From: Candidatus Rokuibacteriota bacterium | GTDB lineage: Bacteria > Methylomirabilota > Methylomirabilia > Rokubacteriales > CSP1-6 | DNA: 9,600 nt | NCBI GenBank assembly: GCA_016201575.1 | Contig: JACQCN010000052.1 | Span: 1-9,600 of the forward strand | Direction of reading: 5' to 3' | Shown here: piece by piece, positions 1 to 6,754 of the stretch | How positions within the stretch are numbered: the stretch's first letter is position 1 | How the letters are laid out: every line of letters begins with the position of its first letter | Program-made: the position numbers and the translations under genes | Notes under the pieces: generated by a model | The model's database searches: none | What the model saw: only the letters and a program-made list of their open reading frames with translations | Told to the model about the DNA's origin: nothing

Positions 1-1
1 C

Positions 2-55
2 ACGCTCTCGGTGGAGTTCCCCGACGACGGCGAGCCCTGCGGCCGGGACGCCTGA
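2..55 (+). CDS. 3' end of an upstream gene, product unknown
   Basis: A frame is open from the left edge and closes with TGA at 53-55. It gives 17 residues ending in FPDDGEPCGRDA. The gap to the next start is only 23 bases and contains a strong ribosome binding site rather than a terminator, so this gene may belong to the same operon. Too little is visible to name it. The frame could be open by chance, so confidence is limited. Confidence 0.4.
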   Translation, partial: TLSVEFPDDGEPCGRDA

Positions 56-66
56 GCGGCCCGGCC

Positions 67-74
67 AGGAGGTG
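67..74 (+). promoter_or_regulatory. ribosome binding site of the di-iron protein gene
   Basis: AGGAGGTG is a near-perfect Shine-Dalgarno match, with the AGGAGG core six bases before the ATG at 79. It fixes the start of the first complete gene. It also argues against the overlapping frame that opens with GTG at 72. Confidence 0.8.
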
Positions 75-78
75 CGCC

Positions 79-1311
79 ATGCAGACAAAGATCGCGCCTG
101 CCGTGTCTTCTCCGAGTCCAGAGCGCACCGTCAATCGGGTCGCGGTCGTCGCTCCGCGCGGCGAGCTCGGCGCGGTGCCGCTCGCCGGTGCCCTGTGGCC
201 CGCGGTCCTGGCGGACCGGGTGGCGGCGGAGACCTTCGACGACTACCTCGACGGGCTTGGCGGCGAGAGCCTCGCGGTCGCGCTCGTCCTGGCCGCCCCG
301 GGCGATCCCGGGGCGGTCCGGGTCCTCCGGATGCGACCGGAGCGCGCGCGGACACGCGTCTACCTCCTCGGCCGGGAAGCCGCCAGGCTCCTCGCGCCGG
401 CCGAGGACGATTTGGATGTGGAGGGAATCGCCGAACTTGATCGCCTCACGCCCGAGGCGCTCTCGCAGGTGATCGAGAACGGCCTCCGCGCCTACCGGGC
501 CCTCGGGGCGAACCCGCTGATCCCCGAGTACTATCTCGATGCCACGTACAACCGGATTTTTGACTGGTTCGAGACCACGAAGTGGGACTGGCGGGAAGTG
601 GACCTGTCCCAGATCCGGCGCGAGCTCCTGACGGAGCCGGAGATCGACATCCTCCAGGAGTCCGCGATCATCGAGTTCGGCACGCTCCCCGGTGCGCACA
701 ACTTCCTCCGGGAATGGGCGGACGAGTACAGCTTCTCCTCCTGGGCGCTCTCCTGGGGCGCGGAGGAGGCGCGCCACTCGCTCGTCCAGTGCCGCTACCT
801 CCACGAGATCGGGATCGAAGTCCGCGCCAAGCACGCGATGTACAAGCGGGAGCCCTACCCCATGGGGGAGAACCGCGCGGCGACGCTCATGATGAACATC
901 ATCTCCGAGTCGCGCGCGGCCGAGTACTACAAGACGCTCGCGCGAACCACCCGCGAGCCCGTTCTCCGGAAGATCTGGCGGCTCCTGGGGCGCGACGAGT
1001 CGCGGCACGCGCGAGCCTTCTTCGTCTTCTGCAAGGAGCTCGTGGATGCCGCGGAGGAGAATGCTGTCGCCGCGGTCCAGATGGCCTATGTCTGGCTCGC
1101 CGACCGACGAGGGGGGGTGAAGCACCCGGCCGGGTTCTTCTACCCGCACTCGAGCTCGAGCAGCGGCCTCCGCCGGATCGAGCACTACGCGCCGGTCATG
1201 ACGGACATCGCAGACCGTAAGGTGCTGGCCATGATCCGCAACCTTCTGGGTAACGAGTCGGCCCGGTCGGTTGGGGACCTGAAAACGTACCTCCGTGGCA
1301 AGGTGGCGTGA
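79..1311 (+). CDS. ferritin-like di-iron protein, acyl-ACP desaturase type, with extra N-terminal domain
   Basis: The protein has 410 residues. Residues ~150-395 look like the four-helix di-iron core of the acyl-ACP desaturase (FA_desaturase_2/ferritin-like) family: a glutamate in IIEFGTLPG (E199, or E194 just before), EEARH (E230/H233), a lone glutamate in ISESRAAEYY (E277) and DESRH (E307/H310). These give the E...ExxH...E...ExxH ligand set. Such enzymes use O2 and reduced ferredoxin to desaturate or hydroxylate an acyl chain held on an acyl carrier protein, in the cytoplasm. The next gene encodes a carrier protein, which fits. Residues ~20-115 are not part of the usual core; they alternate short hydrophobic strands (VAVVAP, LAVALVLAA, RVYLLG) with helical stretches and are rich in Ala, Arg and Asp. 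The start is supported by the strong ribosome binding site. An N-oxygenase or other ferritin-like oxidase activity is possible, so the exact reaction is inferred. Confidence 0.85.
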   Translation: MQTKIAPAVSSPSPERTVNRVAVVAPRGELGAVPLAGALWPAVLADRVAAETFDDYLDGLGGESLAVALVLAAPGDPGAVRVLRMRPERARTRVYLLGREAARLLAPAEDDLDVEGIAELDRLTPEALSQVIENGLRAYRALGANPLIPEYYLDATYNRIFDWFETTKWDWREVDLSQIRRELLTEPEIDILQESAIIEFGTLPGAHNFLREWADEYSFSSWALSWGAEEARHSLVQCRYLHEIGIEVRAKHAMYKREPYPMGENRAATLMMNIISESRAAEYYKTLARTTREPVLRKIWRLLGRDESRHARAFFVFCKELVDAAEENAVAAVQMAYVWLADRRGGVKHPAGFFYPHSSSSSGLRRIEHYAPVMTDIADRKVLAMIRNLLGNESARSVGDLKTYLRGKVA

Positions 1312-1326
1312 GAGGAGAGAGGGACC

Positions 1327-1587
1327 ATGGACGACGTGTCGTGTGAAGTCTACCGCATCATCGGCGAAACGCTCAGGGTGCCGCCGGAAGAGCTCGGGCC
1401 GGACCTGCCGATCCGCGCGATCCCGAACGCCGAGTCGATCAAGATGCTCACCGTGATCCTGAAGGTGGAGAAGCAGTTCGATATCGAGATCCCGGACGAG
1501 GCCACGTTCGGGCTGGCGACGGTAGGGCAGTTCGACGAGCTCGTCCAGATCCTCGCGGCCGAGCGCGCGACCGCTATCGCGCGCTGA
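1327..1587 (+). CDS. acyl carrier protein
   Basis: This 86-residue acidic protein has the four-helix layout of acyl carrier proteins. The expected phosphopantetheine attachment serine is S37 in PNAESIKML, where the usual Asp-Ser-Leu is Glu-Ser-Ile. The recognition helix after it (KMLTVILKVEKQFDIEIPDE) follows the family pattern of a helix ending in an acidic 'FDIEIPDE' turn. It starts 15 bases after the di-iron gene, behind a GAGGAGAGAGGG purine run, and is followed 15 bases later by an AcpS-type transferase. It is therefore most likely a dedicated carrier for acyl chains loaded by the ligase at 2016-3731 and modified by the di-iron enzyme. The non-DSL attachment site and the surroundings suggest it is not the housekeeping fatty acid synthesis carrier. 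Confidence 0.9.
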   Translation: MDDVSCEVYRIIGETLRVPPEELGPDLPIRAIPNAESIKMLTVILKVEKQFDIEIPDEATFGLATVGQFDELVQILAAERATAIAR

Positions 1588-1602
1588 CGGAGGCCCACGG
1601 GG

Positions 1603-2019
1603 ATGCTGATCCGCCACGGGGTGGACATCGAGGCGGTCTCCGAGGTTCGTCGCTTGCTCGACCTCTCGGCTCGCGCCAAGCGCCGAGTCTTCACCGCCCG
1701 AGAGGTCGAGGACTGCGAACGAGCGGGCGATTCCGACCGGCACTTCGCCGGCCGCTTCTGCACGAAGGAGGCGCTCTTCAAGGCGCTCGGGCGTGGCTGG
1801 CAGGGCATGGGGTGGACGGAGGCCGAGGTACGCGCGGACCCCGACGGTGCGCCCCGACTCATCACCACAGGGCGCGTGAAAGCGATGATCGAGGCACTCG
1901 GCGTCCGCTCCGTCGCCCTCAGCATCTCACACACCGGGGACCTCGCCATGGCGTCCGTCGTCCTCCTCTGTGCACCGGACCGAAACGGGCGGGCGCGCGC
2001 GGCGTCCAGGCGGCGATGA
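1603..2019 (+). CDS. acpS: AcpS-type 4'-phosphopantetheinyl transferase (holo-ACP synthase)
   Basis: This 138-residue protein has the normal AcpS length and its signatures. GVDIE lies near the N-terminus, with D8 as the expected Mg2+ ligand. FTAREVEDC follows, then RFCTKEALFKALG with the second metal ligand E56 and K60, and SISHTGD at 107-113. AcpS moves the 4'-phosphopantetheine arm of coenzyme A to the conserved serine of a carrier protein, so the obvious substrate is S37 of the carrier encoded just upstream. A CGGAGG-like site lies before the ATG. The stop overlaps the next start as ATGA (2016-2019), which suggests coupled translation. The last ~15 residues are Arg/Ala-rich and probably disordered. 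Whether this is the cell's only holo-ACP synthase or a pathway-specific copy cannot be told here. Confidence 0.9.
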   Translation: MLIRHGVDIEAVSEVRRLLDLSARAKRRVFTAREVEDCERAGDSDRHFAGRFCTKEALFKALGRGWQGMGWTEAEVRADPDGAPRLITTGRVKAMIEALGVRSVALSISHTGDLAMASVVLLCAPDRNGRARAASRRR

Positions 2020-3731
2020 GCGCGCCCGACGAGCATCCGCGGACGCTCCTCGACGTCCTCCGGCGCACGGCGACCTGCCGGCCGGGAGGGGGCGTGCGCG
2101 TCTTCCGGGGCGGCCGCGAGGTGGAGCACGTTACGTACGCCGAGCTCCTGGAACAGGCAGGGCGCATCGCCGGCGGCCTCCTCCAGCGCCTTGAGGCGGC
2201 GCGCAGAGAACGAGTCGCGCTCGTCTTTCCGAACTCGGGCGAGCCCCTCCGGGCGTTCTTCGGCACGATTGCCGCCGGTGCCGTCCCAGTCCCGCTGCCG
2301 CCGCCGCTCCGGTTCTCGTCCCGGGAGCGCTACGGCGAGCGGATCCAGCGGGCGCTCCTCCGCTCGCGCGTCGGCTGCCTCCTGACGACCGAGAAGCTGC
2401 TCCCCATACTCCGGGCGCTCGTGGCCCAGCTCGGCCTCCGCGCCCCGGTCCTCTCGCTGGCCGACCTCGGCCAGGGGCGGCCGAGCTGGGCCTCGGTTGC
2501 TCCCGACGATCCCGTCCTCGTCCAGTACACGTCGGGGAGCACCGCCTCGCCCCGGGGCGTCGTGCTCACGCACCGGCAGCTCGTCGCCAACCTTCGGGCG
2601 ATCCACCAGGGCCTCGCCATGCGGGAGGAGGACGTGAGCGCGAGCTGGCTCCCCCTCTTCCACGACATGGGGCTGATCGGGTGCTTTCTCGGAGCCCTTT
2701 ATGGTGCGGCCGACCAGCTCCTCGAGCCGCCGGAGGATTTCGTTCGAGACCCGCTCACGTGGCTCCGCGTCATGAGCAGCTACGGGGCGACACTCGCGAC
2801 GGCGCCGAACTGGGCCTACTCCCAGTGCGCCCGGCGGGTCGGCCCCGAGGCGGCGCGGACCCTCGACCTGTCACGCCTCCGGGTGGCCTTGAACGGCGCG
2901 GAGATGGTAGACGTCGCCACCACGCGGGCCTTCACCGAGCGCTTCGGGGTGGCTGGCTTCCGGGCGGAGGCGATGTTGCCCGTCTACGGGCTGGCCGAGG
3001 CGGGCCTTGCGGTCGCTTTCTCGCGCCGCGGGCTCGGGGTCAAGTCGGTCCGCGTGCGGCGCCGCGCGCTCGGGGAGGGAGTGGTCGAGCCGGCGGAGCC
3101 GGACGAGGTGGGTGCGCGCGAGGTGGTCTCGGTGGGGAGGCCCGTCGAGGGTCTCGAGATCGCCCTCCGCGGCTCCGACGGCGAGCCGGTCTCCGAGGGC
3201 CGTGTGGGGGAGATCCTGATCCGGGGTGCCTCGGTCATGGCGGGCTATGACCAGGACTCCATAGCCACCCGGGCGGCCTTCCATCGGGGCTGGCTCCGGA
3301 CCGGCGATCTCGGCTTCCGCCTCGATGGCGAGCTCTACGTCACCGGCCGCCGGAAAGACGTCATCATCGTGCGTGGCGAGAACCTCTACGCGCACGACGT
3401 GGAGGCGCTAACGGCCGGCGTCCCCGGCGTCTGGGCGCGCCAGGCGATGGCGGTCGGCCTTCCCGGCGACGGGACCGAGGGGCTCGTCGTCTTCGCCGAG
3501 ACGCGCCTTCGGGACCCCAACTGGCTCGGCGTGGTCGCCCGCTCGATCGCGGAGGCCGTCGCAGGGACGCTCGGGATCGCGCCGCTCGACGTAGTCCTCC
3601 TCGGGCCCGGTAAACTCCCCAGGACGACGAGCGGAAAGCTCGAGCGCTACAAGGGCCCGGAGCTCTACGCCCGGTTGGCACGGGGAGCTCCGAGCCGCCT
3701 CTCGGGCCGGCTGAATTGCTCCGTCGCATGA
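2016..3731 (+). CDS. fatty acyl-AMP ligase (FAAL-like, adenylate-forming enzyme)
   Basis: The start chosen is the ATG overlapping the acpS stop. It gives 571 residues, normal for the ANL adenylation superfamily, whereas the longer open frame upstream is acpS read in another frame. Motifs in order are the phosphate loop YTSGSTASPRGV (171-182), WLPLFHDMGLIG (211-222, very typical of FAALs), YGLAEAGLAV (324-333), RTGDLG (428-433), GRRKDVIIVRGEN (444-456) and the catalytic lysine K541 in LPRTTSGKLER. The stretch between YGLAEA and VVSVGRP (~334-376) matches the spacing of the FAAL-specific insertion. FAALs activate a free fatty acid with ATP and pass it to a carrier protein instead of CoA, which fits the carrier two genes upstream. 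The phosphate loop has Ala and Arg where Gly and Lys are common, a tolerated variation. An acyl-CoA ligase is the main alternative, since the 'RGENLYAHDVE' segment is less FAAL-typical. Confidence 0.88.
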   Translation: MSAPDEHPRTLLDVLRRTATCRPGGGVRVFRGGREVEHVTYAELLEQAGRIAGGLLQRLEAARRERVALVFPNSGEPLRAFFGTIAAGAVPVPLPPPLRFSSRERYGERIQRALLRSRVGCLLTTEKLLPILRALVAQLGLRAPVLSLADLGQGRPSWASVAPDDPVLVQYTSGSTASPRGVVLTHRQLVANLRAIHQGLAMREEDVSASWLPLFHDMGLIGCFLGALYGAADQLLEPPEDFVRDPLTWLRVMSSYGATLATAPNWAYSQCARRVGPEAARTLDLSRLRVALNGAEMVDVATTRAFTERFGVAGFRAEAMLPVYGLAEAGLAVAFSRRGLGVKSVRVRRRALGEGVVEPAEPDEVGAREVVSVGRPVEGLEIALRGSDGEPVSEGRVGEILIRGASVMAGYDQDSIATRAAFHRGWLRTGDLGFRLDGELYVTGRRKDVIIVRGENLYAHDVEALTAGVPGVWARQAMAVGLPGDGTEGLVVFAETRLRDPNWLGVVARSIAEAVAGTLGIAPLDVVLLGPGKLPRTTSGKLERYKGPELYARLARGAPSRLSGRLNCSVA

Positions 3732-5200
3732 GCCACGACGCGCAACGGGGCGGGGCAGTGCGCGTGGGCCTAGTCGGCGCGGGCCGCGCCGGGACGGCTC
3801 TCCTCGAGTTTTTGGCGACGGCCCCCACGGTTCGCGTGGTGGCAGTCGCTGACCCTAATCCCGAAGCCCCGGGGCTCGCCCGGGCCAGGGCGCGGGGGAT
3901 CCCCGTCCTCGGCTCCCACCAGGAAATCTTTGCCTACGATCCGCAGATTGTGATCGAGCTCACCGGACGTGCGGAGGTGTTGCAGGAGCTGTCGCACACA
4001 AAGCCGGTTGACGTTGAGGTGGTCGGCGCCCAGAGCGCGAGGTTCTTCTGGGACATGCTCATGCTGCGCGGGCGTGAGGTCCGGCAGCTTGAGAAGGCCG
4101 AGACGATGCGGCGGCTGGCCGAGGGACCGTTCCACGGCCTGAAGAATCTGATCACGATTCTCCAGGGCCGGAGCCAGCTCCTGCTCCGCTCGATCGAAAG
4201 TGGCCGGGCGGCGCCGGCCGAGCTCACCAAGGGACTCCGGATCATCGCCGAGCAGACGGCGAGTCTCGGCGCGAACCTGAAGCAGATCCTGAACCGCCTA
4301 CGCGGGTTCATGCAGGAGTCGGCTGATGAGCCGGTCAGACGGGTGGACGTGAATGATCTCGTGCGCAAGGTCCTGGCCTTCACCGAACCCCTTATCCTTG
4401 AGGCCGAGGCCCGGGTAGCCGCGATCGAGGTTCGCCAGATGCTCAGTGACGTCGCCCCGGTGCTCGGTCGACCGTCCGAGCTCTCGGAGGTGCTCGTGAA
4501 CCTGATCGTCAACGCCATCGAGGCGATGCCCCAGGGCGGGGTCCTCACCGTGGAGACTGCCCACGAGCAAGGCAATGTCTTCATCCAAGTGAAGGACACC
4601 GGCGTGGGTATGCCCGAGACCGTCAAAGCGCAACTTTTCACCCCCTTCTTCACGACAAAGGCTGGTGGCACTGGGCTCGGGCTGAACATCGCCCGGGAGA
4701 TTATCGGACGTCACGGCGGTGAGCTCGCGGTCGAGAGTGTCGAGGGTACGGGTTCCTGCTTCACCATTCAGCTGGCAGCGGTGGAGCTCAGTCCGACGCT
4801 GCTGGGAGAACCGAGGGGGGAGAGAGCACCATGGCGCGCTCTCGTGGTCGATGATGACGTCCTGGTCCGGGAGTTCCTGGCTGAGGTGCTGACGAGTCTC
4901 GGCTGGCTCGTGACGGACGCCGCCGATGGAAGAGAGGCTCTGGCCAAGCTGATGGCCCAGTCCTACGACCTGGTCCTCGCCGACATCATCCTCCCGGAAG
5001 TCGCCGGTTGGGAGGTGGCTCGCGCCGCCCTGGCCCAGGAACCGCCGCCAGCGGTAATTCTCCTGAGTGGATGGATCGAACCGGACGATCCCGCACTCAA
5101 GCAGAGCGGGGCGGACGCCTTCCTCCATAAGCCCGTCCCGGTGCCCGACTTGGTTGAGACAGTCCGCGAGGTGATGGCGCGGAGGCCGCCCGCGCGATAG
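3728..5200 (+). CDS. hybrid sensor histidine kinase with N-terminal Rossmann domain and C-terminal receiver
   Basis: The protein is 490 residues from the ATG that overlaps the ligase stop (ATGA, 3728-3731); a TTG 12 bases earlier is less likely. Residues 11-110 form a dehydrogenase-like Rossmann fold: GAGRAG (17-22), acidic ADPNP at the end of the second strand (41-45), then IVIELTG. A short coiled linker (~113-133) leads to the dimerisation helix with the phospho-accepting H136 in FHGLKN. The ATPase domain has the N-box NLIVNAIEAM (N262), DTGVG (290-294), FTPFFTT (304-310) and GGTGLGL (313-319). The receiver (~369-486) has D375/D376, phospho-acceptor D419 in LADIILP, S447 and K468. There is no transmembrane segment or signal peptide, so it is cytosolic. 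Last in the operon and coupled to the ligase, it may tune this pathway to a nicotinamide cofactor or small metabolite; that role is inferred. No output DNA-binding domain is present. Confidence 0.9.
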   Translation: MSHDAQRGGAVRVGLVGAGRAGTALLEFLATAPTVRVVAVADPNPEAPGLARARARGIPVLGSHQEIFAYDPQIVIELTGRAEVLQELSHTKPVDVEVVGAQSARFFWDMLMLRGREVRQLEKAETMRRLAEGPFHGLKNLITILQGRSQLLLRSIESGRAAPAELTKGLRIIAEQTASLGANLKQILNRLRGFMQESADEPVRRVDVNDLVRKVLAFTEPLILEAEARVAAIEVRQMLSDVAPVLGRPSELSEVLVNLIVNAIEAMPQGGVLTVETAHEQGNVFIQVKDTGVGMPETVKAQLFTPFFTTKAGGTGLGLNIAREIIGRHGGELAVESVEGTGSCFTIQLAAVELSPTLLGEPRGERAPWRALVVDDDVLVREFLAEVLTSLGWLVTDAADGREALAKLMAQSYDLVLADIILPEVAGWEVARAALAQEPPPAVILLSGWIEPDDPALKQSGADAFLHKPVPVPDLVETVREVMARRPPAR

Positions 5201-5372
5201 CCGGGGGCCTCGCTCATCTGCTGAGTCGGCGCTGCTGAAAATGCCTCGGGGGGTGGACCTGGAGGACACCCGCTGGTCCGCTCGCCTCTCCGGTTTGGTT
5301 GTGCTCAGCGGCTCAGTAACTGCGTCAAGCTGGCGACAATTCCAGCGTGAGCAAGAGCTACCGTCGCCGCAC

Positions 5373-6176
5373 TCACTTGATCCCCAGAATCCAGCCCTCA
5401 GTCTGAGCCGCCGTGCGCTCGGCTGGCGTCAAGCTGGGTTCGAAGAATTCTGCAAGGTTACCGTCGTCATCGGCGCGACGCATCCATGCGGCAACGGAAT
5501 AGGCGTCATGCTGGTCGGCGGTGCGCCCTTCGCGCGCGAAGCTCCGGCTCCACAGCGCCGGGTAGACCTCCGCCACCACCGACCCCCCGGCCGGCATGTC
5601 CCAGCCGTCGAACGGCCAGAAACGGACTCGCCCGCCGACCTGCTGGTGGAGGTAGCGCAGCCACGGCAGGCCGGCGTGGGTGGACTTGGCCACCGCGCCC
5701 TGCACGTCGAAATGGAAGACCGACTTGGCCCCTCCAGCACGTATCTCCGTCAATCGCCGCCAGCGCGGATTGCCGGAACGGGCGGCGCCGTCGCCTCGGG
5801 CGCCGTCGCGCACGAATTCGACGTAGGTGTGGTCCTCGTCGGTGGGCCAGTGGTGCTGGAAGTCGTCGAGGAACGCCGGCCAGTCGGGCGGCAGGCCATG
5901 CGACTCGAAATACTGGAGCGGAAACGAGAAGCCATGGTCGATACCGACCAGTGTCCGCTCGGGCTCCCAGAGCCGCTTGACCAGCCACTCAGCGATACCA
6001 CGCCGCGTCCAGTACCTACGGGCGCCCGGCGGCGGTTGCACCTCGCTCGGCGACGAAGCTCGACCCGCCATGTAGACCCTCAGCGCCTTCAGGCTCGACG
6101 TCGGCGTCTCGGCGCCGGAATAGTCGATCCCGACGTATCGATCAAAGGCCCAAAGGGTCTGCCGATTCCGAATCAT
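5373..6176 (-). CDS. DUF429/RNase H-like fold protein, function unknown
   Basis: This minus-strand protein of 267 residues opens almost directly with YVGIDYSG (14-21), the first acidic strand of an RNase H-like fold. A second strand follows, LVGIDHGFSFP (76-86), then AEVYPALW (202-209) and a late DQHDAYSVAAWM (221-232). This D...D...E-x-YP...D-x-x-DA order resembles DUF429-type predicted nucleases, where these acids would bind metal. The assignment rests on motif order only, without a search. The middle (~110-160) is polar and carries GGAKSVFHFDVQGAVAKSTHAG, probably a substrate or metal-side loop. There is no membrane segment or signal peptide. The ATG at 6176 is preferred because the fold starts 13 residues later, although the ribosome binding site is weak. 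It stands alone, pointing toward the operon at 79-5200, with 172 bases between their ends. Role unknown. Confidence 0.75.
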   Translation of the reverse strand: MIRNRQTLWAFDRYVGIDYSGAETPTSSLKALRVYMAGRASSPSEVQPPPGARRYWTRRGIAEWLVKRLWEPERTLVGIDHGFSFPLQYFESHGLPPDWPAFLDDFQHHWPTDEDHTYVEFVRDGARGDGAARSGNPRWRRLTEIRAGGAKSVFHFDVQGAVAKSTHAGLPWLRYLHQQVGGRVRFWPFDGWDMPAGGSVVAEVYPALWSRSFAREGRTADQHDAYSVAAWMRRADDDGNLAEFFEPSLTPAERTAAQTEGWILGIK

Positions 6177-6259
6177 TCCGGATGGAGCTCTTTATGCGCC
6201 TCTGCGAGCCGACGTTCGAAGTGTGACAGCTTCCCTTCCTTCCAGCCGCGGACCTCTAA

Positions 6260-6430
6260 CATAGCCCCAGCCTCACGCGCTACGGCGAGCGGGGATGGCG
6301 CGCCACCTTCCGCGTCAGCGGGATGGAGCACTCGCCGACCGGCGCGACGGCAACGGCCTGGGAGCCGACGCCCTGGCTCGCGGTGCAGCGGGCGGCGTGG
6401 GGGGCGCTGTGCTCGCGGCCGAATCTGTGA
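6260..6430 (+). pseudogene. small reading frame fragment without a start codon
   Basis: The 353 bases between the genes at 6176 and 6530 hold no ordinary gene. One + frame, opened by a TAA at 6257-6259 and closed by TGA at 6428-6430, has nearly every third codon position G or C. It reads like a real protein: LTRYGERGWRATFRVSGMEH, then three prolines and tryptophans in WEPTPWLAVQRAAW. There is no ATG, GTG or TTG before the ATG at 6323, which lies inside the conserved-looking part. I read this as the body of a small (~55-60 residue) protein that has lost its start. Otherwise it starts internally at 6323, giving 35 residues. No function is known to me. The minus-strand and other-frame openings here look like chance frames. 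Confidence 0.35.
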
Positions 6431-6529
6431 CCGTGTCTCCTTTGATGCAGCCGGCCGCCCGCGGCGCCTCCGCTCAGCGACGGACTCAGGTCGCAGGGCA
6501 TCGAGGCGGGCCGGTGCTACATTGTGGCG

Positions 6530-6703
6530 GTGGAAGCGAATCGGGCACGCTGGCCGTGGCGCGCCGTGCTCGTCGTCGCGCTACTCGTCGTCGTCGTCCT
6601 GGTCCGGCGGCGCGCGTGGTGGGGGCAACTGCTCTTCTGGGCGGCGGTCTTCTCGTTCGGATGGACCGGCATGTACCTGTGGGCGACCCGGAGGCGGCGC
6701 TGA
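6530..6703 (+). CDS. small two-helix membrane protein
   Basis: A GTG-started frame of 57 residues has two clear hydrophobic helices: AVLVVALLVVVVLV (12-25) and QLLFWAAVFSFGWTGMYLW (33-51). Arginines separate them (RRR at 26-28) and end the protein (RRRR at 54-57). The aromatic-rich second helix and Arg clusters are typical of inner-membrane miniproteins. GTG at 6524 would add two residues. A TACATT hexamer with an upstream TG sits seven bases before the GTG at 6530, so a leaderless transcript is possible; a GAGG at 6503-6506 is too far away to be a good ribosome binding site for this start. The stop falls inside the first copy of a duplicated hairpin. Function unknown. It is shorter than common ORF cut-offs and easily missed. 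Confidence 0.55.
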   Translation: MEANRARWPWRAVLVVALLVVVVLVRRRAWWGQLLFWAAVFSFGWTGMYLWATRRRR

Positions 6704-6749
6704 GCCCGCCCGCGGGCTAGGACGGCGCTGAGCCCGCCCGCGGGCTAGG
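6695..6749. repeat. perfect tandem direct repeat, 27-bp unit with 28-bp period
   Basis: Positions 6695-6721 and 6723-6749 are identical, with a single base (A6722) between the copies. Each unit contains one hairpin. The first copy includes the last codons and stop of the membrane miniprotein, and the second lies just past the end of the convergent response regulator gene. This looks like a recent tandem duplication of a terminator-like element. Confidence 0.9.
6703..6746. terminator. duplicated hairpin, candidate bidirectional terminator
   Basis: Two copies of AGCCCGC-CC-GCGGGCT (6703-6718 and 6731-6746) each fold into a perfect 7-bp stem, or 6 bp with a four-base loop. They sit between two convergent genes (+ strand ending 6703, - strand ending 6755), where a terminator serving both directions is expected. 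There is no U-run on either side, so classical intrinsic termination is uncertain. The hairpin may instead protect 3' ends or act with Rho. Confidence 0.5.
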
Positions 6750-6754
6750 TCGCC

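Noticed and set aside
1350..2663. A 437-codon minus-strand open frame
   Set aside because: It lies opposite the carrier protein, acpS and ligase genes, all of which have clear family motifs on the + strand.
5329..5346. GCTGG-8 nt-CCAGC stem-loop as terminator of the minus-strand gene
   Set aside because: The stem is only five base pairs and no clear U-run follows on either strand. It is expected by chance.
5241..6731. A 496-codon open frame on the + strand
   Set aside because: It lies mostly antisense to the RNase H-like gene at 5373-6176, is rich in Arg/Pro/Ser with no motif, and is opened by the complement of a high-GC gene. It is a shadow.
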